This document shows, piece by piece, positions 27,084 through 34,854 of a stretch of DNA of 64,000 nucleotides. Numbering within the stretch: the stretch's first letter is position 1; every line of letters starts with the position of its first letter. Where the stretch lies: contig JAFXZI010000007.1 in the NCBI GenBank assembly GCA_017541325.1, positions 1 to 64,000 of the forward strand. The letters run 5' to 3'. The position numbers and the translations under genes are program-made. The stretch is from Bacilli bacterium. Its GTDB lineage: Bacteria; Bacillota_I; Bacilli_A; RF39; UBA660. The notes under the pieces were generated by a model. The model saw only the letters and a program-made list of their open reading frames with translations. It was not told the origin of the DNA and did not search any database.

Positions 27084-27890
27084 ATGGGTTCTATTTCTGT
27101 TGATAAGTTAAATTTTAGATATGATAAGAAATTAATATTGAATGATATTACGTTTAAAGTAAAAATTCCGTCTCTAATATCAGTAGTTGGTCCAAATAAT
27201 TGTGGTAAGACTACATTAATTAGATGTTTATGTGGTTCTGTGCCTACTGAGGATGTAATAACTATAGATGATACTTTATTATCTAAAAAAACAGTTAGAA
27301 AGTATTCTCGTAGTATTGGAGTAGTCTTTTCAGGAGATTTTAAACAATTCTTATTTAGTAAAGTGTTTGATGAAATTACTTTTCCATTATGTAATCTAAA
27401 TTATAGTAAGAAGAAAATTAAAGATCAAACTAGATATATTTCTAAATTATTGTTTATAGAAGATATACTAAATAAAAGTACAGGAGAACTAACTAAAGTA
27501 GAAAAAATTAAAGTATTAATCGCAACAAGTATTATTCATCATCCTAAAGTATTATTACTTGATGATATTTTAGTTGGATTAAGTAATAGTGAAAAAGAAA
27601 ATATATTATTACTTTTAAAAAGAGTAATTAGAGAAATGGAAATAATCGTTATAATGACCTCAAGTAGTTTAGAAGATGCAATTTATAGTGATGCTCTTCT
27701 AATATTAGATCAAGGTATAGTTAGATACAGTGGAAGAATCGCAGATATATTAGAACACGATAATGCTTTGACTAAAATGGGAATTGAAATTCCAGTAATG
27801 ATGGATATGTCATTGAAATTAAAATTTTATAATCTTTTAAATCAAGTAATATTAAATGAAGAAGAAATGGTTGATGCATTATGGGATTAG
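27084..27890 (+). CDS. EcfA1-like ABC ATPase with altered catalytic motifs
   Basis: Position and order (after rplQ, before truA) are those of EcfA1, an ATPase of the energy-coupling factor vitamin transporter. Walker A is intact (GPNNCGKTT, ~36-44). The Q-loop glutamine is replaced (VFSGDFKQF versus VFQNPDNQF). The LSGGQ signature is lost (STGELTKVEKIKV, ~131-143). Walker B is VLLLDDILVGL with Asp where the catalytic Glu should be, and the switch His is missing (IVIMTSSS). The fold is clearly ABC. It may bind ATP but should hydrolyse it poorly. It overlaps the next gene by 10 nt. Classified by motif reading and synteny; no search was possible. Confidence 0.7.
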   Translation: MGSISVDKLNFRYDKKLILNDITFKVKIPSLISVVGPNNCGKTTLIRCLCGSVPTEDVITIDDTLLSKKTVRKYSRSIGVVFSGDFKQFLFSKVFDEITFPLCNLNYSKKKIKDQTRYISKLLFIEDILNKSTGELTKVEKIKVLIATSIIHHPKVLLLDDILVGLSNSEKENILLLLKRVIREMEIIVIMTSSSLEDAIYSDALLILDQGIVRYSGRIADILEHDNALTKMGIEIPVMMDMSLKLKFYNLLNQVILNEEEMVDALWD

Positions 27891-28669
27891 TTGTAAGTAA
27901 TTTAAAATATAGAGACTTATTAAATGATGTAAGTTTCAAAATTGGAAAAAGTAGAATTTTAGGTATTTATGGAAATAATGCAAAATATATTTTAGATATA
28001 TTAAATGGTGATTTAAAAGATTATACAGGAATAGTTGAATATGAAAAATATGTAGTAGATGAGTTGTTTTATAAAAATAATTCAAGTGTATTTTTCTTAG
28101 TTAATAGTAATCCAGTTTTTTATACTAACAAAGTTGAAGAAGAGTTCAAATTTAATTTAACTTTAAGAAAATATAATGGTGATTTTGATAAAGCAATTAT
28201 AAAAGGATTAAGTTTACTTGGATTTGATAAGGAAATATTAAATAGAAAGATTAATACTTTATCAAGAAGTGAAAAGTATTTATTAAGTATTGCAATAGGA
28301 ATGTCATTTAATCCTGAAGTAATTATGTTTAAAGATACTTATGTAGGAATGGATCATAATAATAAAAAATTATTAACAACTCTTGTTAATAATTTAAAAG
28401 AAGATAAAAAAATAGTGATACTTGCTTCTAATGATACTAATTTATTATATCAATATACGGATGAAGTAATACTATTAGACGGAAATAATATATATAAAGT
28501 AGGACAAACTGATAAAATATTTACTTCTGTAGAACTAATGAAGGGAGATATTATACCAATGCCAAATATTACTAAAGTAACTTACCTAGCTAAATCTAAA
28601 AAGAATGTTAAACTATCTTATCATAAAGATGTAAGAGATATTATAAAGGATATATATAAGCATGTATAA
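27881..28669 (+). CDS. EcfA2-like degenerate ABC ATPase lacking Walker A
   Basis: Second ATPase-like protein of the cassette (262 aa). The P-loop position reads GIYGNNAKYILD (~residues 27-38), with no GK[S/T]. The signature is TLSRSEKYLLS, Walker B is VIMFKDTYVGMD (the first Asp is shifted or lost and the Glu is absent), and the switch region is ILASNDTN without His. Secondary-structure order still follows an ABC domain. It overlaps genes on both sides, so all three are translated together. Likely a pseudo-ATPase partner of the 27084 product. Confidence 0.65.
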   Translation: MGLVVSNLKYRDLLNDVSFKIGKSRILGIYGNNAKYILDILNGDLKDYTGIVEYEKYVVDELFYKNNSSVFFLVNSNPVFYTNKVEEEFKFNLTLRKYNGDFDKAIIKGLSLLGFDKEILNRKINTLSRSEKYLLSIAIGMSFNPEVIMFKDTYVGMDHNNKKLLTTLVNNLKEDKKIVILASNDTNLLYQYTDEVILLDGNNIYKVGQTDKIFTSVELMKGDIIPMPNITKVTYLAKSKKNVKLSYHKDVRDIIKDIYKHV

Positions 28670-29291
28670 GAGTTTAAGTTTTTATGGTAAGTTATTAAGT
28701 TTTATTTTATTAGTTGTTGCTATGGTGTTACTTAGAAATTATAATATTTTCCTACTTATATGTGGTATGATCTTTATTCTTAGTTTTTTAAATAGAAATA
28801 GATTTTATTTCTTAATATGTTTAGCTTTGTTTGTAGCAACCTATTTAATACCTTTTAATGAGTTATCATTCTTTGTATTAAAAATTATTTTAATTATTGT
28901 ATACGCATTAATTATTGAATCAAGTCTATTATCGCTAGAAAAAAGATATTTATATGATAAATTATTCTATCGTAATAGTACTACTAAACAATTAAAGAAA
29001 TGTATAAAGAGATATTATTATAAAGATGTAATAAATAATATAGAAAATGATAATATGTCTGTTCAAAAATATTTATATGAAAAAGATAAATATAAAACAT
29101 TCTTAAAAGAAGAAGCTAAAGCAAAAGCAGAAATAGAACTAGATAATTTATATTTAATTGATAAATTAAGATATGATAGATATTTCACTAGTAAAAAGAG
29201 TAAATTAACTTTTTCTTGGAATAATTATGATAATTTATATATTGCATTAAGTTTAATACTTTTTGTAATAGTTATCGTATTTGGTATGTAA
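28662..29291 (+). CDS. Membrane protein in the EcfT position
   Basis: 209 aa. Four hydrophobic segments lie in the first ~95 residues, a long charged helical stretch (~100-180) follows, and a final membrane helix ends the protein (~190-208). EcfT has a similar plan: N-terminal helices plus cytoplasmic coupling helices that touch the ATPases. It is shorter than typical EcfT (~265 aa), and I cannot find the Ala-Arg-Gly coupling motifs. Called EcfT-like by position only. It overlaps the upstream gene by 8 nt, and truA begins 1 nt after its stop. Confidence 0.5.
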   Translation: MYKSLSFYGKLLSFILLVVAMVLLRNYNIFLLICGMIFILSFLNRNRFYFLICLALFVATYLIPFNELSFFVLKIILIIVYALIIESSLLSLEKRYLYDKLFYRNSTTKQLKKCIKRYYYKDVINNIENDNMSVQKYLYEKDKYKTFLKEEAKAKAEIELDNLYLIDKLRYDRYFTSKKSKLTFSWNNYDNLYIALSLILFVIVIVFGM

Positions 29292-29292
29292 T

Positions 29293-30024
29293 ATGAGATA
29301 TAAAATTACTTTTTCATATGATGGTACAGCTTTTCACGGATATCAAAAACAAAATGAATATAGATCTGTAGAAGAGTGTTTAGAAAATGCTTTATATGAT
29401 ATAAACAATCATACATTTACTAGCATTACATCTTCTGGAAGAACTGATAAAGGAGTACATGCTAAAGGACAAGTTGCGAGTTTTAATTTAGATGTTAATA
29501 TAACTGAATATAAATTAAAATGTGCATTAAATAGTTTGCTTCCTGAAGATATTCATGTAATAAATGCTGAAGAAGTAGATGATGATTTTCATCCAAGATA
29601 TATGGCAAAAGAAAAAAAGTATGTATATTACTTAAATGTTGGTGAATATAATCCAATTGAAAGAAACTATATTTATCAATATAACAGAGGACTTGATATA
29701 GATAAAATGAAAGAAGGTATTAAATATTTCGTAGGAAAACATGATTTTCAATCATTTGTATCAAATGAATGTGAAAAGGATAGTTATGTAAGAGAAATAT
29801 TTGATGCTAGAATAGAAAAAGAAGATGATATAATTAAATTTATCTTTGTTGGAAATGGTTTTATGAAATATCAAGTTAGAAATATGGTAGGTACACTTGT
29901 AAAAGTAGGAAAAGGTAAATTAGAACCTATTGATATAGATTTAATCTTAAGAGGAGAAAAAGATAAAAATGAAGTTCTAACAATAAAACCAGAAGGACTT
30001 TATTTAGAAGAAGTAAAATACTAG
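29293..30024 (+). CDS. truA: tRNA pseudouridine synthase A
   Basis: TruA makes Ψ at positions 38-40 of tRNA anticodon stems. The catalytic Asp is in SSGRTDKGVHAKGQVASF. The RNMVGTLVKVGKGK segment near the C terminus is also typical. ATG 29293 (MRYKITFSYDGTAF) is the natural start; the in-frame TTG 29281 lies in the upstream gene. Located after the ECF-like cassette, as in other Firmicutes. Confidence 0.95.
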   Translation: MRYKITFSYDGTAFHGYQKQNEYRSVEECLENALYDINNHTFTSITSSGRTDKGVHAKGQVASFNLDVNITEYKLKCALNSLLPEDIHVINAEEVDDDFHPRYMAKEKKYVYYLNVGEYNPIERNYIYQYNRGLDIDKMKEGIKYFVGKHDFQSFVSNECEKDSYVREIFDARIEKEDDIIKFIFVGNGFMKYQVRNMVGTLVKVGKGKLEPIDIDLILRGEKDKNEVLTIKPEGLYLEEVKY

Positions 30025-30025
30025 T

Positions 30026-30063
30026 AAAATCGCTAAAATTCTTGACTTTTAGCGGTTTTTTTT
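30026..30063 (+). terminator. Terminator after truA
   Basis: Stem AAAATCGCTAAAA / TTTTAGCGGTTTT with an 8-nt loop and a T8 tract. The loop and 3' arm contain the -35 hexamer of the rplM promoter. Confidence 0.8.
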
Positions 30064-30070
30064 GTAGAAT
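30042..30070 (+). promoter_or_regulatory. rplM-rpsI promoter, overlapping the truA terminator
   Basis: TTGACT (30042-30047), 17-nt spacer, TAGAAT (30065-30070). It is one of the few full -35/-10 promoters in the window. The -35 is inside the upstream terminator hairpin. Confidence 0.7.
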
Positions 30071-30076
30071 TTATAT

Positions 30077-30144
30077 CGGTACATTAAATCCCCACATATT
30101 TTGACTTTATCCGGAAAGTCATAAAATGTATTAAGGAGAAAAAT
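30077..30144 (+). promoter_or_regulatory. Putative L13 leader upstream of rplM
   Basis: About 68 nt of 5' UTR with a hairpin GACTTT-ATCCGG-AAAGTC (30103-30120) enclosed by ACAT/ATGT pairing (30094-30129), ending at the AAGGAG RBS. Firmicute rplM genes commonly have an autoregulatory L13 leader; this matches by place and size, not by a checked covariance model. Confidence 0.5.
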
Positions 30145-30576
30145 ATGAATAGTTATATGCAAAAAAAGGAAACTGTAGATCGTAAATGGTATGTTATTGA
30201 TGCCGAAGGTCAAGTTTTAGGACGTGTTGCTGCTAAAGCTGCACATATGCTTCGTGGTAAACATAAAGCAACTTATACTCCACATATTGATTGTGGTGAT
30301 TATATTATCATTATTAATGCTGAAAAAGCAGTATTAACTGGTAATAAAATGGAAGATAAAAAATATTATAATCACTCTATGTATCCAGGAGGATTAAGAG
30401 TAAGAACTGCAAAAGAAATGCAAGAAAAATATCCAGTAGAAATGGTTGAAAGAGCTGTTAAAGGAATGCTTCCTCATAATAGATTAGGAAGACAAATGGG
30501 AAAGAAACTATTTGTTTATGCAGGTAGTGAACATCCACATATGGCACAAAAACCAGAAGTAATGGAAATTAAATAG
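30145..30576 (+). CDS. rplM: 50S ribosomal protein L13
   Basis: L13 is an early assembly protein of the large subunit. The sequence has [55 protein letters not shown] and [13 protein letters not shown], all typical. Length 143 aa. Confidence 0.97.
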   Translation: MNSYMQKKETVDRKWYVIDAEGQVLGRVAAKAAHMLRGKHKATYTPHIDCGDYIIIINAEKAVLTGNKMEDKKYYNHSMYPGGLRVRTAKEMQEKYPVEMVERAVKGMLPHNRLGRQMGKKLFVYAGSEHPHMAQKPEVMEIK

Positions 30577-30589
30577 GAGGTAAGGTTAT

Positions 30590-31009
30590 ATGGCAAAGAA
30601 TAATACTGTATATTATGGTACTGGTAAAAGAAAAACTAGTATTGCTAAAGTAAAATTAGTTCCTGGTAAAGGAAAAATAACAGTTAATGGAAAAGATGTT
30701 CATGAATATCTACCTTACGAAACATTAGTAATGGATTTAGTTCAACCATTAGATTTAACTAATACTAGAGAAATCTTTGATGTAGAAGTATCAGTTAAAG
30801 GTGGAGGATTCTCTGGACAAACTGGTGCAATTCGTTTAGGAATTACTAGAGCTTTACTTGAGTATGATAAACCAAATGAAGGTAGTGAAAATAGTTTTAG
30901 AAAATTATTAAAGCCAGCTGGATTTATTACAAGAGATTCTAGAATTAAAGAACGTAAGAAACCAGGATTAAAGAAAGCACGTCGTGCTCCACAATTCTCA
31001 AAGAGATAA
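30590..31009 (+). CDS. rpsI: 30S ribosomal protein S9
   Basis: S9 reaches the P-site tRNA with its C-terminal tail. It has [27 protein letters not shown] and the end [19 protein letters not shown]. Cotranscribed with rplM; RBS AGGAGGT. Confidence 0.98.
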   Translation: MAKNNTVYYGTGKRKTSIAKVKLVPGKGKITVNGKDVHEYLPYETLVMDLVQPLDLTNTREIFDVEVSVKGGGFSGQTGAIRLGITRALLEYDKPNEGSENSFRKLLKPAGFITRDSRIKERKKPGLKKARRAPQFSKR

Positions 31010-31013
31010 TTTC

Positions 31014-31038
31014 AAAAAGACCGTTTTGGTCTTTTTTT
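31014..31038 (+). terminator. Terminator after rplM-rpsI
   Basis: Stem AAAAAGACC / GGTCTTTTT with loop GTTTT-type and following T residues, 5 nt after the rpsI stop. Confidence 0.8.
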
Positions 31039-31065
31039 GTTTTAATAACTAACTAAATACTATGA

Positions 31066-31071
31066 TATAAT
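31066..31071 (+). promoter_or_regulatory. Extended -10 promoter of the nucleosidase gene
   Basis: TATGATATAAT (31061-31071). The predicted RNA start (~31078) lies after ATG 31076, which argues for the next in-frame ATG, 31091. Confidence 0.55.
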
Positions 31072-31090
31072 TAATATGGGATGTGATAAG

Positions 31091-31777
31091 ATGATTGGAA
31101 TTAGTGTTCCTGCTAAAAAAGAATGGGAAGCAGTATTAAACAAGTTTAATAAAGATATTACTGAATGTGAAACATATCCTATAGGAGAATATTTCAAAAC
31201 AAATTTATATGGAGAAGATATTATTTTTTATAGGTGTGGAGTTAGAAAAATGAATTGCTCCGCTGCTACTCAATATATGATAGATCATTTTAATTTAAAA
31301 AAAATAGTATTAATTGGAACATGTGCTGGAGTAGATGATAAATATAAAAACTTAGATGTATTATTTCCTAACAAATTCGTTCAATATGATTGTACTGTAA
31401 AAGAGATGGAACCACTAATAAAAGAATCTTTCACTGTTAATATTGACATGAGTAATTATAAAGAATTGAATACTGGAATTGTTGGTACTGCAGATAAACC
31501 AGTAGTAACTTGGAAAGATTATATAGAATTAAAAGAGAATAACATTACAATAGCTGATACTGAATCTGCCGCAGTGGCTTATCTTTGTAGAGCGAATAAT
31601 GTTGAATGTGTAGTAATTAGAGGAATATCTGATTTTCCAATTAATGAAGCAACTCCTAAAGAATCATATGATAATCAATTAGATTTATTTCTAACAAATA
31701 TACCAATAGTAATAAACAATATTATTGATAACTATTTGGAGATTGCTATTAAAAATAGTTTTAATTTCATTGATTAA
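31091..31777 (+). CDS. Nucleoside phosphorylase/MTA-SAH nucleosidase family protein
   Basis: PNP/UDP phosphorylase fold (228 aa). The signature region is IADTESAAVAYLCRANNVECVVIRGISDFP near residues 153-183. The ESAA glutamate (ribose contact) and the GISD aspartate (catalytic acid in MTA/SAH nucleosidases) are both present. IGTCAGV in the middle is the usual phosphate/ribose loop. Probably cleaves the glycosidic bond of MTA, SAH or a related nucleoside in the cytosol. The first ~60 residues are divergent from MtnN, so a different nucleoside substrate is possible. Single gene. Confidence 0.7.
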   Translation: MIGISVPAKKEWEAVLNKFNKDITECETYPIGEYFKTNLYGEDIIFYRCGVRKMNCSAATQYMIDHFNLKKIVLIGTCAGVDDKYKNLDVLFPNKFVQYDCTVKEMEPLIKESFTVNIDMSNYKELNTGIVGTADKPVVTWKDYIELKENNITIADTESAAVAYLCRANNVECVVIRGISDFPINEATPKESYDNQLDLFLTNIPIVINNIIDNYLEIAIKNSFNFID

Positions 31778-31846
31778 TATTAAAATGTTAAAAGACTTTG
31801 ACATATTTCCAAAGCACTTCGCTAGATTTGTTAAGTAAGATTTTTC

Positions 31847-31852
31847 TATAAT
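31847..31852 (+). promoter_or_regulatory. -10 element of the 31875 regulator gene
   Basis: TATAAT 23 nt before the ATG. A TTGACA at 31798-31803 is too far upstream for it; that hexamer has no good partner -10. Confidence 0.4.
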
Positions 31853-31874
31853 TATTCGTGAAAGGAGAGATGTT

Positions 31875-32285
31875 ATGGCATTAGGTCAAAATATATTAGA
31901 ATACAGAAAGAAAAATGGTCTTTCACAAGAACAATTAGGTGATAAGGTAAATGTTACAAGACAAACGATATCTAATTGGGAGTTAGAAGAAACTGCTCCA
32001 AATCCAGAACAACTAAAATTGCTTTCAAAAGCATTAAATGTAAGTGTAGACGAATTAATTGATAATGATTTACAAAATGTTGTTTTATCAAAAATAAAAG
32101 TGACTGAAAAACAAACAAAGTCCATAAAGAAGATTCTTAAAGGCTTTCTTATTGGATTTATTATATTTTTAGTTATAGACATTATAGCTTTCTTAATATG
32201 TTTCTTTGGTCATATTGGGCCGTTTGAAGAAAACAACAAAGAAATACTATTTCATACGCAATATATGAAAAGTGATATAATTTAA
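31875..32285 (+). CDS. XRE-family HTH protein with C-terminal membrane helix
   Basis: 136 aa. The N-terminal Cro/CI-type HTH (~5-60) reads ILEYRKKNGLSQEQLGDKVNVTRQTISNWELEETAPNPEQL. A single membrane helix (~90-112) and a short ~20-residue outside tail follow. A DNA-binding domain tethered to the membrane suggests a one-component sensor or a regulator of an envelope process. RBS AAAGGAGAG. The -10 of the next gene lies in its 3' end. Confidence 0.75.
   Translation: MALGQNILEYRKKNGLSQEQLGDKVNVTRQTISNWELEETAPNPEQLKLLSKALNVSVDELIDNDLQNVVLSKIKVTEKQTKSIKKILKGFLIGFIIFLVIDIIAFLICFFGHIGPFEENNKEILFHTQYMKSDII
32276..32281 (+). promoter_or_regulatory. -10 of the Nudix gene inside the upstream gene
   Basis: TGATATAAT in the last codons of the 31875 gene, 19 nt before the Nudix ATG. 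Confidence 0.45.
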
Positions 32286-32299
32286 TAGGATGTGATTAT

Positions 32300-32872
32300 A
32301 TGGAATATAAAAGAATGAGAGAATATACTCATGAAGAGTTTGTTAAGTTAGTATTAAGTTTAAATGAAGAACAATTATTAGATCTTAGTGCTAACTACGG
32401 AGGATATCCTGTATTATTCAGAATGGCTCTTGATGATAGAATTAGTCATATACCATTTATACAAACAGGGGCGGCTATTATAATTAGAAATGAAGAAGGA
32501 GAAATTCTTTTACAAGAGAGAACTGATAATGGTAAATGGGGGCTTCCTGGAGGTTGCCAAGATTTAGGAGAAGATTTAAGAGATACTGCTGTTAGAGAAG
32601 CATATGAAGAAACTGGATTAAAAATAAATCCTAATGACATTGTTTTAATTGATACTATTTCAGGAGCATCTAGAAAGAGAAGTTATCCTAATGGAGATAT
32701 AGTATATAATAATACTTCTCTATATCTTGCAAATGTAAAAAAGGAAGAATCAAGTAATCTAAGAGGAGACTCTGAAACAAAGAGATTAAAGTTTTTTAAT
32801 ATAGATGATATTCCTGATGAATTTCATGATTTAGATTTAATTGATGCTTATAAAAAGTACATTAATAAGTAA
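32300..32872 (+). CDS. Nudix hydrolase
   Basis: Hydrolyses nucleoside diphosphates linked to another group. The Nudix box GGCQDLGEDLRDTAVREAYEETGL (~residues 83-106) fits Gx5Ex7REUxEExGU. The N-terminal ~50 residues form a helical extension. 190 aa, cytosolic. Possible jobs are house-cleaning of oxidised or alarmone nucleotides. Preceded by AGGATGTGAT as RBS and closed by a GAAA-loop terminator. Confidence 0.85.
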   Translation: MEYKRMREYTHEEFVKLVLSLNEEQLLDLSANYGGYPVLFRMALDDRISHIPFIQTGAAIIIRNEEGEILLQERTDNGKWGLPGGCQDLGEDLRDTAVREAYEETGLKINPNDIVLIDTISGASRKRSYPNGDIVYNNTSLYLANVKKEESSNLRGDSETKRLKFFNIDDIPDEFHDLDLIDAYKKYINK

Positions 32873-32895
32873 AAGATTCGAAAGAATCTTTTTTT
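32871..32895 (+). terminator. Terminator after the Nudix gene
   Basis: Stem AAAGATTC / GAATCTTT closed by a GAAA tetraloop, followed by TTTT. Confidence 0.8.
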
Positions 32896-32896
32896 A

Positions 32897-32925
32897 TTGA
32901 CATAGATAATAATTGGATATACAAT
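32897..32925 (+). promoter_or_regulatory. Promoter of the GntR-ABC operon
   Basis: TTGACA (32897-32902), 17-nt spacer, TACAAT (32920-32925): a near-consensus promoter, stronger than its neighbours. Confidence 0.75.
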
Positions 32926-32950
32926 ATTATTGTATTAATCAAGTAATACA
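32919..32950 (+). promoter_or_regulatory. Operator palindromes of the YtrA-type GntR regulator
   Basis: Two perfect inverted repeats overlap the -10 and the transcription start. They are ATACAAT-ATT-ATTGTAT (32919-32935) and TGTATTA-ATCAAG-TAATACA (32931-32950). The second has the size and spacing of YtrA-subfamily GntR operators. The first gene downstream encodes such a regulator, so autorepression is likely. Confidence 0.7.
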
Positions 32951-32961
32951 GTGGAGGGAAT

Positions 32962-33321
32962 ATGGAATTTACATTTGATAATAATATTCCAATATATATT
33001 CAATTATTGGAATATATGAAAATCTATTTAATATCAGGAACATTTAAATGTGGAGATAAATTACCTTCAGTAAGAGATTTTGCATCTACATTTAAAGTTA
33101 ATCCTAATACTATGCAAAAAGCTTTATCTGAACTTGAAAGTATGAATCTTATTTATACTGAAAGAACTAATGGTAAGTATGTTACTAAAGACCAAAAACT
33201 AATTGATAAGTTAAAAGATGAATATGCTATGACTTTAGCTAAAAGTTATATGCAAGGTATGAAACGAATTGGTTTAGGTAAAGCAGACTCTATTAAATAC
33301 TTAGAAAGGATAGATGATTAA
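32962..33321 (+). CDS. GntR family transcriptional regulator (YtrA subfamily)
   Basis: 119 aa. The winged HTH (~10-75) reads PIYIQLLEYMKIYLISGTFKCGDKLPSVRDFASTFKVNPNTMQKALSELE. The short helical tail (~80-119) is characteristic of the YtrA group, which lacks a large effector domain and controls adjacent ABC transporters. Strong promoter with palindromic operators directly upstream and RBS GTGGAGGG. First gene of a three-gene operon with an ABC ATPase and permease. Confidence 0.88.
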   Translation: MEFTFDNNIPIYIQLLEYMKIYLISGTFKCGDKLPSVRDFASTFKVNPNTMQKALSELESMNLIYTERTNGKYVTKDQKLIDKLKDEYAMTLAKSYMQGMKRIGLGKADSIKYLERIDD

Positions 33322-33322
33322 T

Positions 33323-34018
33323 ATGAATTTATTAGAAATAAAACATCTAAATAAATCATTTGATAATAAAACTATTCTAGATGATATTAATTTAAAAATA
33401 TCTAAAGGAAAGATTATTGGATTACTTGGAAAGAATGGTGCTGGTAAATCTACTTTAATTAAAATTATTAATGATTTATTAACAATAGATAGTGGAGAAG
33501 TATTGTTTAAAGGTAAAAAAATTGGAGTTTATTCTAAAGAAAATATTGCTTTTCTTCCTGAAAGAACTTATTTAGATAAAAGTATGAAAGTAGAAGCAGT
33601 AATAAATTTCTTTTCTGATTTTTATAAAGACTTTAATAAAGAAAAAGCATATGAACTACTAGAAAAGTTAGATTTAGATAAAAAACAAAGAATAACTAAA
33701 ATGTCTAAAGGAATGCAAGAAAAGTTACAATTAATTCTAGTTATGTCACGTGAAGCTGATTTATATATATTAGATGAACCATTAAGTGGAGTAGATCCTG
33801 CTACTCGTGACTATATATTAGATACTATTCTATCTAATTTTAAAGAGGGTGCTAGTATTATTATTTCTACGCATTTAATTTCAGACATAGAAAGAATACT
33901 TGATGAAGTAATATTTATTGATAAAGGTAAAATTGTCCTACAAAGTGAAGCAGATGCTCTTAGAAATAAAGAAAAGTCATCAATCGATGAAATCTTTAGG
34001 AGGATGTTCAAATGTTAA
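33323..34018 (+). CDS. ABC transporter ATP-binding protein
   Basis: ~231 aa. Walker A GKNGAGKST (~34-42), signature MSKGMQEKL (~131; SKGM replaces SGGQ, as usual in this YtrB-like group), Walker B LYILDEPLSGVD, and switch His STHLI. Start: ATG 33323 gives MNLLEIKHLNKSF, the normal family start; ATG 33314 overlapping the GntR stop is possible but close to the RBS. Pairs with the downstream permease as an exporter, probably for cell-envelope stress or peptide antibiotics. Confidence 0.88.
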   Translation: MNLLEIKHLNKSFDNKTILDDINLKISKGKIIGLLGKNGAGKSTLIKIINDLLTIDSGEVLFKGKKIGVYSKENIAFLPERTYLDKSMKVEAVINFFSDFYKDFNKEKAYELLEKLDLDKKQRITKMSKGMQEKLQLILVMSREADLYILDEPLSGVDPATRDYILDTILSNFKEGASIIISTHLISDIERILDEVIFIDKGKIVLQSEADALRNKEKSSIDEIFRRMFKC

Positions 34019-34800
34019 CTAAATTATTTAAAAATGATTTTGCTTGGATATTTAATAAAGCAATGTGGATATATTATTTGGTATTAATTCTTGTAACTAT
34101 ATCAGTTAAAATAGTAGAAAATGTTAAACAAAATTTATTCTTAGTTATGGTGGATAAAGTTTTAGTAGGAATATTTATATCATGTTGTATTTCTATTTTA
34201 ATTACTTGTTTCATGAGAATATGGGTTAGATTTATAACTAATTTATATAAAGATGAAAGTTATCTAACACATACACTTCCTGTTACTAAAAATCAAATAT
34301 TTAATGCTAAAGTACTTGCATCAATTATTACTTTAATTATTTCTTTACTTGTTATAGTAGCTTGCGTTGCATTTGCATATTTAAATGAAAATACTTTTGA
34401 AGAACTAAGAGTTATGTATGATTCTTTAGTACATGCATATAATGGAGTAATAGCTGTTATATTCGTTATTGGTTTAGTATTATTAATAATACTTGAAATG
34501 ATAAATCTGATGATGGCTGGAATATTTGGAATAATCGCAGGACATCGTTCAAATAATTATAGAATGATAAAATCTATTTTTATAGGTATTGCTTGTTATT
34601 TTGCAGTAGCAATTATAATAGTATCAACAGTAAATATAATAAGTGAGAATTTATTAAATGAAGTTGTTACAAATGGATTCCCGGGAATTAAAACTTTATC
34701 AACAATGGGATTAACATCTTTAGCTTTATATATTATTTCTATATTATTCTTTTACTTTAATTCTAAAAGAATTTTAAATAAAGGTGTAAATGTAGAATAA
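34012..34800 (+). CDS. ABC transporter permease (six-helix ABC-2-like)
   Basis: 262 aa with about six hydrophobic segments (~20-40, 60-85, 100-125, 145-175, 180-205, 230-250). The segment DESYLTHTLPVTKNQIFNAKVLASII, with its LPVT turn before a membrane helix, is common in this exporter family. Overlaps the ATPase gene by 7 nt, with AGGAGG upstream. Completes the GntR-controlled transporter. Confidence 0.8.
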   Translation: MLTKLFKNDFAWIFNKAMWIYYLVLILVTISVKIVENVKQNLFLVMVDKVLVGIFISCCISILITCFMRIWVRFITNLYKDESYLTHTLPVTKNQIFNAKVLASIITLIISLLVIVACVAFAYLNENTFEELRVMYDSLVHAYNGVIAVIFVIGLVLLIILEMINLMMAGIFGIIAGHRSNNYRMIKSIFIGIACYFAVAIIIVSTVNIISENLLNEVVTNGFPGIKTLSTMGLTSLALYIISILFFYFNSKRILNKGVNVE

Positions 34801-34827
34801 ACAGTCAAATATATGACTGTTTTTTTA
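34801..34827 (+). terminator. Terminator of the GntR-ABC operon
   Basis: Stem ACAGTCA / TGACTGT with loop AATATA and seven T residues. Confidence 0.8.
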
Positions 34828-34830
34828 TGC

Positions 34831-34836
34831 TATAAT
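34831..34836 (+). promoter_or_regulatory. Extended -10 of the HD-domain gene
   Basis: TGCTATAAT right after the terminator; RBS GAGGTAG, ATG 34855. Confidence 0.5.
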
Positions 34837-34854
34837 ATACTAGTGAGGTAGAAG

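Noticed and set aside
31798-31826. TTGACA at 31798 as a promoter -35 for the HTH gene
   Set aside because: At 16-18 nt downstream there is no acceptable -10 (GCTAGA/CTAGAT). The TATAAT at 31847 is 43 nt away.
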